Source: Natronohydrobacter sp. (GTDB taxonomy: Bacteria; Pseudomonadota; Alphaproteobacteria; Rhodobacterales; Rhodobacteraceae). Taken from it: DNA of 23,101 nucleotides. Under the pieces are notes generated by a model. That model did no database searches. It had not been told where the DNA came from and saw nothing but the letters and a program-made list of their open reading frames with translations. The DNA lies in the NCBI GenBank assembly GCA_007118445.1, contig SKRP01000102.1, forward strand, positions 1 to 23,101. Direction: 5' to 3'. The translations under genes and the position numbers were made by a program. Shown here piece after piece: positions 14,342 to 20,848 of this stretch (its first letter is position 1; each line of letters opens with the position of its first letter).

Positions 14342-16288
14342 TTACAGGTCCGGTTTCTCATGCGGGTCGAAACCTGCGATCACCACTTCGCGCGTGCGGC
14401 ACTCCTCGCACATGGTCAGAAATGCGCGTCGTTTCGCGCCCTCGGCCCCGCTGAACATCCAGTGTCCGTCGAGCTTTGACAGCACCCGTTCGATGCTCGA
14501 ACGCGTGCCGAACAGCTTGCCGCAGGATGTGCAGGCGAAAGGCGCCTCCTCTTTGAGCACGCGCCTTGGTGCGGCCCAGGCGCTCAGGTCGATCTGCGGC
14601 GCAATTGTGATCGCATCCTCGGGGCAGGTTGCGGCGCAAATCCCGCATTGCACGCAGGCGCTTTCCGTGAAGCGCAGCATCGGCTGGTCAGGATTGTCCG
14701 ACAGCGCCCCCGCCGGGCAGGCGGCCACGCAGGACAGGCAGAGTGTGCAGGCATCAAGCTCAAGATTGACCGTGCCGAAAGGGGCGCCTTGCGGCAGGGG
14801 CAGGGTCTCGACCGGGTCGGGAGCGGTGCGGATCATCTCTTCGACGGCCATCAACAGCAGCCCGCGCTTGTCCTCGGGCGGCAGGAAACTGGCGCGCTTG
14901 GCGCGCGCTTTTGCGGCCTGATGCCAGAGTGCGGCCTCCAGCGCATCAGGGTCGTCGGTCTGCAGCAGCGCGCAGGTATCGCCGTAACCTGTGGCCGTGC
15001 TGATCGCGCGCATCAGATCGAGGCTTGCCGCCAGCCCGTCCAGATCATGCGCCGGGCGTGCTTTCGCCAGCACCTGCACTGCCCCCGCGCCATAGGCCAG
15101 CGCGGTCGCCATGATCTCGGGTCCGATCTGGGTCGGCTCATTCACCTGCACCGGGATCACATGCGCGGGCAAGCCCCGCCCGAAGCGCGCGCTCGCATCG
15201 ATCAGCCCTAGCCCATGATCGCCATCGTGGAACAGGATGACCGGGGCCTCTTTCGCCCCTGCGTCGAACCATGCGCGCATTCCCGCGCGCAGCCGCGCGG
15301 CGATATTCTCGACCACAGGCAGCGCATAAGACGCGGCCCCTGTGGGACAGGCTGCCGCGCATTGCCCGCAGCCTGCGCAGATATGGGGGTCAATCGCGAC
15401 TGTATCGCCCGCCGGGGTGATCGCGCCCGTGGGGCACAGGTTCAGGCAGCGCGTGCAACCTGTCAGCGTGTTGCGCGAATGGGCGCAAAGCTCGGGCGCG
15501 AAATTGACGAATCTCGGCTTGTCGAAGGTGCCGGTCATCTGGCTGGCATCGCGCACCAGCCTGGCCACGGCCACGGGATCGCGCGGATCGGCACGGAAAT
15601 AGCCGGGGCGGGTATCATGGAACAGGGGCCGCGCGCCGGTCAGGTCGATCACCAGATCGCAGCGCGACACTGCGCCGTCGCGGCCATCGTCAAATTCCAG
15701 TTTCGCGCGCGAGGACGGGGCCGGGGCGGCATAGGCGTCAACGGTCAGTTCAAACGCCCCCAGATGGCCGGTCCCCTTGCGGATGCGCCCTTGCAGCACT
15801 GGCCATGTGGTCTGGCGCGGCGGCTGAATGTCAGCCCCCGGCAGCACCAGCACAGTGATATCCAGGCTCTCTGACAGTTTTTCCGCAGCCTCGATCGCCA
15901 CGGAATCGCGCCCAAGGATCAGCGCAACCCCGTTGCTGTCCATGCTGACGATCTCGAAATCCGACGCGGCACATTCCGCCATGGCCAGCAGCGCCGCCAT
16001 CTTGGGCGCTGTGCGCTTGCCCTCCTCGGACCAGCCGGCGGTTTCGCGGATATTCACGAAGCGCAGTTTGCCTGCATAGCCCGCATCTTCGGCCAGTTCC
16101 GCGAAAAGCGGGGCTTCCTGCGTACAGGCGACTGTGATTTCGGCAAATTCCCCCAAAGCCGCGCGGAAATGGTCCAGCTGGGCGCGGCAGAGCTGGCTTG
16201 CAGGGCGCGCATCACCGCCCAAGCTGGCTGCGTCCAGTGTCATCGTGCCGTCGCAATTGCAGATCAGGCGGGTCTTGCTGTGTGGCAT
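14342..16288 (-). CDS. Multi-cluster 4Fe-4S protein beside formate dehydrogenase
   Basis: A 648-residue soluble polyferredoxin. Two pairs of ferredoxin motifs are visible: C278-x2-C281-x3-C285 (with C268 nearby, a variant spacing) and C304-x2-C307-x2-C310-x3-C314; then C514-x2-C517-x2-C520-x3-C524 and C545-x2-C548-x2-C551-x3-C555. Each cluster ends in CP. A further CxxC pair (C586/C589 and C627/C630) near the end resembles a zinc ribbon. The N-terminus (ICNC at 9-12, LCRA at 33-36, VACTQEAPLF at 53-62) recalls the N-terminal domain of HdrA proteins, but no FAD domain is seen. Residues 335-440 have no assigned role. It is divergent from the formate dehydrogenase accessory operon, so it may carry electrons from that enzyme; this is inferred from position. 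The ribosome site is weak. Confidence 0.82.
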   Translation of the reverse strand: MPHSKTRLICNCDGTMTLDAASLGGDARPASQLCRAQLDHFRAALGEFAEITVACTQEAPLFAELAEDAGYAGKLRFVNIRETAGWSEEGKRTAPKMAALLAMAECAASDFEIVSMDSNGVALILGRDSVAIEAAEKLSESLDITVLVLPGADIQPPRQTTWPVLQGRIRKGTGHLGAFELTVDAYAAPAPSSRAKLEFDDGRDGAVSRCDLVIDLTGARPLFHDTRPGYFRADPRDPVAVARLVRDASQMTGTFDKPRFVNFAPELCAHSRNTLTGCTRCLNLCPTGAITPAGDTVAIDPHICAGCGQCAAACPTGAASYALPVVENIAARLRAGMRAWFDAGAKEAPVILFHDGDHGLGLIDASARFGRGLPAHVIPVQVNEPTQIGPEIMATALAYGAGAVQVLAKARPAHDLDGLAASLDLMRAISTATGYGDTCALLQTDDPDALEAALWHQAAKARAKRASFLPPEDKRGLLLMAVEEMIRTAPDPVETLPLPQGAPFGTVNLELDACTLCLSCVAACPAGALSDNPDQPMLRFTESACVQCGICAATCPEDAITIAPQIDLSAWAAPRRVLKEEAPFACTSCGKLFGTRSSIERVLSKLDGHWMFSGAEGAKRRAFLTMCEECRTREVVIAGFDPHEKPDL

Positions 16289-16306
16289 GGGGCTTTTCTC
16301 TGGCCT

Positions 16307-16335
16307 CTGGCAGGACTAGTTTAGGCGGATATAAT
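16307..16335 (+). promoter_or_regulatory. Promoter candidate for the formate dehydrogenase accessory operon
   Basis: CTGGCA (16307-16312) and a perfect TATAAT (16330-16335) are 17 bases apart, giving a leader of about 46 bases. It lies in the 100-base divergent gap to the iron-sulfur gene, whose own promoter must overlap this stretch. No FNR-type TTGAT-N4-ATCAA box was found here. Confidence 0.55.
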
Positions 16336-16388
16336 CTGGGAATGGCGCAAAGAGTAGTGCCGAATGGTCCAAGCACCGGGGAGGGTTC

Positions 16389-17117
16389 ATGGACACCATC
16401 ACGCAAAGCGCGCGCAGCATCGCCTTGCCGCCGCCTTATACGCTCTATCGGTTGGAGCAGGGCGACACATTGGCCGAGGCTGCGCGTCTGGCCCCGCTCG
16501 AGGGCGCCGGGACGCTGGTCGTGCAGTTCGCGCCGGGGCTTGTGTCCTTCGCAGTGGTGCTGGAACCGGAGCTGCCGCTTCGCGAGTCGCAGATGGCTTT
16601 CGCGCTGGGCATGGTGGCGCTGGGCGATGCTCTGGCCGCGCATTGCCCGCCGGAACGCGCCGTGCGGCTGGTCTGGCCCGATGAGATCCGCTTTGACAAG
16701 GCGCGGCTGGGGGGCGGGCGTTTTGCCCTGGCGCCCGGTGCGGGGCCTGACGATGTGCCCGATTGGCTGGTTTTCGGGGCAGAGCTGATTGCGGATCGCG
16801 ACCATATCGACGAGCCGGGGCGCTTGCCGGACTCGACCTCGCTGAAAGAGGAAGCCTTTGATCCGCCCGAGGATATCCTCTCGACTTTTGCCAGCTACAT
16901 GATGCTCTATTTCGACCGCTGGGCGCATGACGGGATCGAAGCGGTGACCAACCGCTATCTGATGCGCATCGACCCGCCGCTTCTGCGCGGGGTGCGGCGG
17001 ATCGAGGGGGATCGGCTGGTGGAAATCACCCCCTCTGGTGGGGGTAAACGCTCGGCCCCTTTGCTGGAAGCCTTGGGCAGCACAGGCTGGCGCGACGCAG
17101 GAGGGCCGGTCCTGTGA
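16389..17117 (+). CDS. Biotin/lipoate-ligase-fold protein (BPL_LplA_LipB_2 type) with altered active site
   Basis: A 242-residue protein of the biotin/lipoate protein ligase fold in the form known from Rhodobacteraceae (N-terminal ligase-like domain about 15-180, C-terminal DUF4444-like part about 182-242). The segment VRLVWPDEIRF (92-102) corresponds to BirA's VKWPNDLYL, and KARLGGGRF (104-112) to RKLAGILVE; the biotin-contacting lysine is therefore Arg106. The GRGRxG loop that closes over biotinyl-AMP is absent; the matching place reads EGAGTLV. I infer that it binds a cofactor or a protein rather than ligating biotin. GGGGAGGG precedes the ATG. It is the first gene of the operon, and its stop overlaps the next gene's GTG by four bases, indicating translational coupling. 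Confidence 0.75.
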   Translation: MDTITQSARSIALPPPYTLYRLEQGDTLAEAARLAPLEGAGTLVVQFAPGLVSFAVVLEPELPLRESQMAFALGMVALGDALAAHCPPERAVRLVWPDEIRFDKARLGGGRFALAPGAGPDDVPDWLVFGAELIADRDHIDEPGRLPDSTSLKEEAFDPPEDILSTFASYMMLYFDRWAHDGIEAVTNRYLMRIDPPLLRGVRRIEGDRLVEITPSGGGKRSAPLLEALGSTGWRDAGGPVL

Positions 17118-17662
17118 CCCGCCTGCCGCGCACGATCCGTCTGGACCCGTCCGACAAGGTGGTGTTTGCGCAGGCCGCCGAACCCGGCGAATGGGCTGTG
17201 ACCGGCACTTTCCTGTTCTGGGGGCGCGCGCCTGACAGCTTGTCGCGCAAGGAACAGATCGCCTTTCGCTCAGGCTTTCTGGGGGTCGCAAGTTTCGGCT
17301 TTTCGACGCTGGTCACAGTGCAGGAGGCGCGGGCGGATGAGCGCGCCGACCTTGTCGAGGCGCTCGCGCAGCAGCTTGTCACGCATCTGGGTGCCCCCTC
17401 GCTCGAGGCCGCGCGCCCTGCGGCGGAAGAAGAGGTCGCACTCGCCGAAAGCCTGTGCGCCGGTCACGCGCTCAACACGCTGATCGGGTTGCATCGGGGC
17501 TATGAGGATGGCGCGATCCGCGAACAGTTCCGCACGCTCAAGCCGCGCGATGAAACCGCGTTCTCGGGCAGCCATCTGCAAGGCCATGACCGCGCCTTTC
17601 ATTTCATCGAGGAAGAGGTCGAGGATCATGTGGATATCTTCAGTCTGAGGGGGAGTGACTGA
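17114..17662 (+). CDS. DUF6505-type protein of the formate dehydrogenase cluster
   Basis: A 182-residue soluble protein that I place in the DUF6505 family from its context and sequence style; its function is unknown. It begins at a GTG inside the stop of the ligase-like gene (GTGA overlap). It has no signal peptide, transmembrane segment, or cysteine cluster (a single Cys near 116). Visible segments are WAVTGTFLFWGRAPDSLSRK (about 27-46), FLGVASFGFSTLVTV (about 55-69), a helical acidic middle and an acidic C-terminus rich in histidine (HDRAFHFIEEEVEDHVDIF). Its stop overlaps the next gene's ATG in TGATG. Family assignment is moderate; co-translation with its neighbours is directly seen. Confidence 0.72.
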   Translation: MTRLPRTIRLDPSDKVVFAQAAEPGEWAVTGTFLFWGRAPDSLSRKEQIAFRSGFLGVASFGFSTLVTVQEARADERADLVEALAQQLVTHLGAPSLEAARPAAEEEVALAESLCAGHALNTLIGLHRGYEDGAIREQFRTLKPRDETAFSGSHLQGHDRAFHFIEEEVEDHVDIFSLRGSD

Positions 17663-18648
17663 TGCCGGAATTCTGGGTGGCCTCTGGCCATCACCTGACG
17701 CGCCTGAACCCGCAGGGCCGGATGCTGGTCACGGATGAGCTGATCCTCGCGTGGCTCGCGCGGCCCGAAGTGTTGCCGCCCGCTGACGCCTGCGCGGCGG
17801 AGCGCAGTCTGCATAAGCGGCTGATGGAGACCCCGCGCGCGAAAGTCTCCGAGATGGAACTGACCGCGCTGAAAGACGCTGACGCGCAGGAAAACTGGCG
17901 CTTCCTGCTGGGCCTGCGCGACCGGCTGATCGCGGCTGGCACCATCGAGGACGGCTATGCGCAGATCGTGGCCGAGGGCGTGACGATACCGCAGGTCTTC
18001 ATGTCCCAGCTTGTGCAACTGATCCTGCGCAATGCGCTCGATGGGTGTGACAGCCCCCAGACGCTGCGCGCGGCTGAATGCTTCTTCCGCCCGCAGCGCA
18101 GCCATATCAAGGACGACAAGCTGCTTCTCGCCGATGAGGAACTGGTCGCGCTCTATGAGCAAGAAAAGCACGCCTCGCCCCTGACCGCGATGTTCTCGGG
18201 CGGGCTGGATGGTCTGGATGTGCTGGGCGGTGGCAATGACTGGACTTATTGGAGCCGCTCAGACGCCCATACGATGGTGCTGAATTTCGGCGGCGACCCC
18301 GAAGCCCGGCGCGGTATGGCGGATGCTATCGCCGCGTTCCTGCAGCATATGCTGGGGATGGCGTGCAGGGTCACACCCGAGATGCGCGCCGAGAATATCG
18401 ACCTACGCTGGTTCATCGGCCTGGACCCGGCAGGCACGGCGATTGGCAACGCGCTCTGGCATGGCAAGCCGATGCCTGCGACGCTGGTGGGGCTGTTCCG
18501 GCTGGAAACCGAGGATGCCCGCATCCGCGCGGAGTTGCGTGGACAGCCCATCTGGCTGATCCTTGGGCTTGGATCAGATGGCGCGGTCCGGATGAAACCG
18601 CAGAACCTGCTGACCGGACTGCCGCTGGCCGAACCCGTGCTGAACTGA
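17662..18648 (+). CDS. DUF6352-type protein of the formate dehydrogenase cluster
   Basis: A 328-residue soluble protein that I place in DUF6352; function unknown. It opens PEFWVASGHHLTRLNPQGRM and LVTDELILAWLARPEV, continues with a helical region containing FRPQRSHIKDDKLLLADEE, and has WTYWSRSDAHTMVLNF in the middle. The second half reads like an alpha/beta domain ending in QPIWLILGLGSDG and NLLTGLPLAEPVLN. No signal peptide or metal motif is obvious; a few histidines (in GHH and SHIK) are spaced widely. It is translationally coupled to the DUF6505 gene and lies 12 bases before the DUF3305 gene, whose ribosome site AAGGGGAAAG fills that gap. Confidence 0.74.
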   Translation: MPEFWVASGHHLTRLNPQGRMLVTDELILAWLARPEVLPPADACAAERSLHKRLMETPRAKVSEMELTALKDADAQENWRFLLGLRDRLIAAGTIEDGYAQIVAEGVTIPQVFMSQLVQLILRNALDGCDSPQTLRAAECFFRPQRSHIKDDKLLLADEELVALYEQEKHASPLTAMFSGGLDGLDVLGGGNDWTYWSRSDAHTMVLNFGGDPEARRGMADAIAAFLQHMLGMACRVTPEMRAENIDLRWFIGLDPAGTAIGNALWHGKPMPATLVGLFRLETEDARIRAELRGQPIWLILGLGSDGAVRMKPQNLLTGLPLAEPVLN

Positions 18649-18660
18649 AAGGGGAAAGCC

Positions 18661-19191
18661 ATGCCACAACAGACCCTGCGCGTCGGTGTTCTGGCGATCC
18701 GCCGCCCGCCTGTGACGAAATGGGGGGCAGGAGAGTTGCGCGCCTCGGGCGTGCTGCCGCAGGAACCAGAGGCCGCGCCAAACACACTTCTGGGCAGTGA
18801 AAACGACGTCGAGACATGGTATCTCGGTGGGCGCGATCTGGTGCTTTATTCCGGCGATACCGGCCATCACCGCGATAATCTTGCCTCTGGCCGTCCTGCG
18901 ATCTGGGTAGCGCTGCGCGGCGATGATCCGGCGAAAGCGCAGATCGTGAATGTCACGGCGGACCCCTATGAGGGCGAAGGCTATGCCTCTGATCTCGATC
19001 TGAAAGTCGAGGCGGTGCCGATGCCCGAGGCAATCCGCGCGCGTGTTTCCGCCTTCATCGAGGCCCATCATGTCGAGATGCCGTTCAAGAAACGCAAGCG
19101 CCTGCCTGCCGATCCCAATGCCATGAGCGCGCGCGCGCCGCGTGTTCTGGCCGAGGCCGACAAATGGGTGAACAATCCGCGCAAGAGGTAA
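18661..19191 (+). CDS. DUF3305 protein
   Basis: A 176-residue soluble protein of the DUF3305 family, found next to formate dehydrogenase genes in proteobacteria; activity unknown. It has the family's opening VGVLAIRRPPVTKWG (about 7-21), then ETWYLGGRDLVLYSGDTGHH (about 51-70) and RPAIWVALR, followed by a segment on nucleotide-binding-like strands YEGEGYASDLDLKVEAVPMP. The C-terminal 40 residues are basic and end in RKR. It is followed after three bases by the DUF3306 gene, its regular partner in this context, so the two probably act together on formate dehydrogenase assembly (inference from co-occurrence). Confidence 0.84.
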   Translation: MPQQTLRVGVLAIRRPPVTKWGAGELRASGVLPQEPEAAPNTLLGSENDVETWYLGGRDLVLYSGDTGHHRDNLASGRPAIWVALRGDDPAKAQIVNVTADPYEGEGYASDLDLKVEAVPMPEAIRARVSAFIEAHHVEMPFKKRKRLPADPNAMSARAPRVLAEADKWVNNPRKR

Positions 19192-19194
19192 GCC

Positions 19195-19833
19195 ATGGCC
19201 CAACCCCCGCAAGACGAGTCCTTCCTCGCGCGCTGGTCGAACCGCAAGCGCGCAGAGGCCGAGACACCCGCGCCGGAACCCGCGCCAGAGCCGCCTTCGC
19301 CGCCGCTCGAAGATGATTCGATTTCCGAAGAGGAGCTTGCCGCGCTGCCCGCGCTGGAGGAGTTCACGCCCAAGACCGATATCCGCCCTTTTCTGCGCAA
19401 GGGCGTGCCGCAGGCGATGCGCAAAGCGGCCTTGCGCAGGATCTGGCTGCTGAACCCCGCCATTCGCGACCATAATGACCCGGCGGTGGATTACGCCTGG
19501 GACTGGAACACGCCGGGCGGCGTGCCCGGCGATGGGGTGGGTCCGAGTGTCGAGCGTGCCGCCGAGATGCTGCGCGATCTGGTCGCCCCGCGCCGCGATG
19601 CAGCGCCGGAAAATGCGTTAGAATGTAACGAAAACCCGGATTCAGATGGCGCAGATCCCGACAGCATTTCTGCACCGCAGTATAGCGCTGCGGCAGAGCC
19701 GGAATCCGCGCTGGACCCGGTGCCAAGTGGGGCCGGCAGTGCAGCGCCAGCCCCGAGCAAAATCAAAGAAAAACAGTCGGATAATGATCCACCAATGGCG
19801 CGCAAACGCCATGGTGGTGCGCTGCCGGATTAG
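19195..19833 (+). CDS. DUF3306 protein
   Basis: A 212-residue protein of the DUF3306 family, partner of DUF3305. It begins FLARWSNRKR (residues 10-19), a family hallmark, then a proline/glutamate-rich linker (about 20-45), EELAALPALEEFTPKTDIRPFLRKGVP, and the conserved core AMRKAALRRIWLLNPAIRDHND followed by AVDYAWDWNTPGG. Residues after about 125 are not conserved-looking: a Ser/Ala/Asp/Glu-rich tail about 80 residues long ending in a basic stretch. It has no signal peptide or membrane segment. Start and stop are unambiguous, three bases after the DUF3305 stop. A 125-base gap with TTGCA repeats follows. Confidence 0.84.
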   Translation: MAQPPQDESFLARWSNRKRAEAETPAPEPAPEPPSPPLEDDSISEEELAALPALEEFTPKTDIRPFLRKGVPQAMRKAALRRIWLLNPAIRDHNDPAVDYAWDWNTPGGVPGDGVGPSVERAAEMLRDLVAPRRDAAPENALECNENPDSDGADPDSISAPQYSAAAEPESALDPVPSGAGSAAPAPSKIKEKQSDNDPPMARKRHGGALPD

Positions 19834-19907
19834 ACTTTGGTCGTAGAAATCCGGCGCTGAAAATCGATACGGATTGACTGGACAGACCGCCTTGCTGCGG
19901 TTACATT

Positions 19908-19937
19908 TTGCATACTGTTGCATATCTTTGCAGACAG
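19908..19937 (+). repeat. Three TTGCA direct repeats at exact 10-bp spacing
   Basis: TTGCATACTG, TTGCATATCT and TTGCAGACAG stand one after another at 19908, 19918 and 19928. One repeat per helical turn is the arrangement bound by OmpR/PhoB-type response regulators, for instance the TorR decamer boxes upstream of torCAD. It lies 21-50 bases before the chaperone start codon. No convincing -10 is visible next to it. Confidence 0.5.
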
Positions 19938-19958
19938 CGCGAACAGGACCAGACAGCG

Positions 19959-20564
19959 ATGACAGATAGCCAGCCCCGGACCGGGCCAGCAATCGATCCA
20001 CTCGACGCGGCACGAAGTGAGCAGTATCGCTTTGTTGCGCGCATGTTGGCGGCCCCGCCTGATGCTGCATTGCTCGACCAGATCGCAGCGCTTGGCGGCG
20101 ATGACAGCGCGATGGGGCAGGCCTTTGCTGCGCTCGCCCGTGCCGCAAAGCAAGCCGATGCCGACAAGGTCGCGCGCGAATATTTCGAAGTTTTTGTCGG
20201 TGTGGGGCGCGGCGAATTGCTGCCTTATGCGAGTTTCTACCTGACCGGCTTTCTCAATGAGCGCCCGCTGGCCGAGTTGCGCAGCGATCTGGCGCGGCTG
20301 GGCGTTGCGCGCGCGACAGGGCGGCACGAACCCGAAGACCACATCGCGCTGCTGTTCGAGGTGATGGCCGATATGGCCGCTGGCGAGATCGCCGTCGATA
20401 CAAAGACGCAGGCCGCGTTTTTCGCGCGCCATATCGCGCCCTGGGCGGCACAGTTCTTCGATGATCTGGCGATTGCGCCGAGTGCGGATTTCTACCGATC
20501 GCTGGCCGAAATTGGTCGGTTGTTGACAGATATCGAGTCGCGGGCCTTCTCGCTCGCGGCTTGA
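19959..20564 (+). CDS. TorD-family molybdoenzyme chaperone
   Basis: A 201-residue cytoplasmic, all-helical chaperone of the TorD/DmsD family. These proteins bind the Tat signal or apo-form of a molybdenum enzyme and help insert the cofactor before export. The family signature EPEDHIALLFEVMADM lies at 124-139 and the preceding motif LLPYASFYLTG at 87-97. The ATG at 19959 follows AGGA at about 10 bases; the frame is open to a TTG at 19908 but that stretch is the TTGCA repeat region. It is separated from the DUF3306 gene by 125 bases and from the small Tat protein gene by 68, so it may start a second transcript. The expected client is the formate dehydrogenase encoded two genes on. Confidence 0.88.
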   Translation: MTDSQPRTGPAIDPLDAARSEQYRFVARMLAAPPDAALLDQIAALGGDDSAMGQAFAALARAAKQADADKVAREYFEVFVGVGRGELLPYASFYLTGFLNERPLAELRSDLARLGVARATGRHEPEDHIALLFEVMADMAAGEIAVDTKTQAAFFARHIAPWAAQFFDDLAIAPSADFYRSLAEIGRLLTDIESRAFSLAA

Positions 20565-20583
20565 GTAACCTTTGACGAAACCC

Positions 20584-20612
20584 GGATGCTGCGGAGGGGG
20601 GCTGCCGCATCC
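20584..20612 (+). other. Hairpin between the chaperone gene and the small Tat protein gene
   Basis: GGATGC (20584-20589) and GCATCC (20607-20612) form a 6-bp stem around a 17-base G-rich loop. It lies 20 bases after the chaperone stop. There is no T run. It may adjust the ratio of chaperone to enzyme by RNA processing; weak call. Confidence 0.3.
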
Positions 20613-20632
20613 ATCAACACGGGAGGGCTGGC

Positions 20633-20848
20633 ATGGCTCAGAACAAACACAACCCGATTTCTCGGCGCGCCTTTTTCGGTGTCGCCGCGACTGGCGCAGC
20701 TTCGACTGTTGCGATCACGGCAGGTGGCGCGCGACCCGGTTTCGCGCAGCAGACCGGCGATGAACGCACCCGCGCGCGGTATCAGAAAACCGAGCATGTC
20801 GAGGCCTTTTACCGGACCAACCGCTACTATCCACGGGGGGATAACTGA
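20633..20848 (+). CDS. Formate dehydrogenase region Tat-signal protein, small
   Basis: A 71-residue protein that matches the 'formate dehydrogenase region TAT target' type (TIGR02811). It has a twin-arginine signal (NPISRRAFFGVAATGAASTVA, with the SRRAFF core at 10-15) and a short mature part of about 30 residues ending TRARYQKTEHVEAFYRTNRYYPRG. Proteins of this type always sit before the formate dehydrogenase catalytic gene; they may be an assembly factor or a small subunit, which is not established to my knowledge. GGGAGGG before the ATG is a strong ribosome site. The stop TGA overlaps the ATG of the next gene in TGATG, so the two are translated together. Confidence 0.86.
   Translation: MAQNKHNPISRRAFFGVAATGAASTVAITAGGARPGFAQQTGDERTRARYQKTEHVEAFYRTNRYYPRGDN

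Noticed and set aside
16212..17291. A 359-codon open frame on the minus strand
   Set aside because: It lies opposite the ligase-like gene and overlaps the start of the iron-sulfur gene. Composition is typical of a mirror frame and no motif is seen.
19908..19937. TTGCA repeats as a start of a CRISPR array
   Set aside because: Repeats of 5-7 bases with 3-5 bases between them are far too short for CRISPR repeats and spacers, and no cas genes are present.
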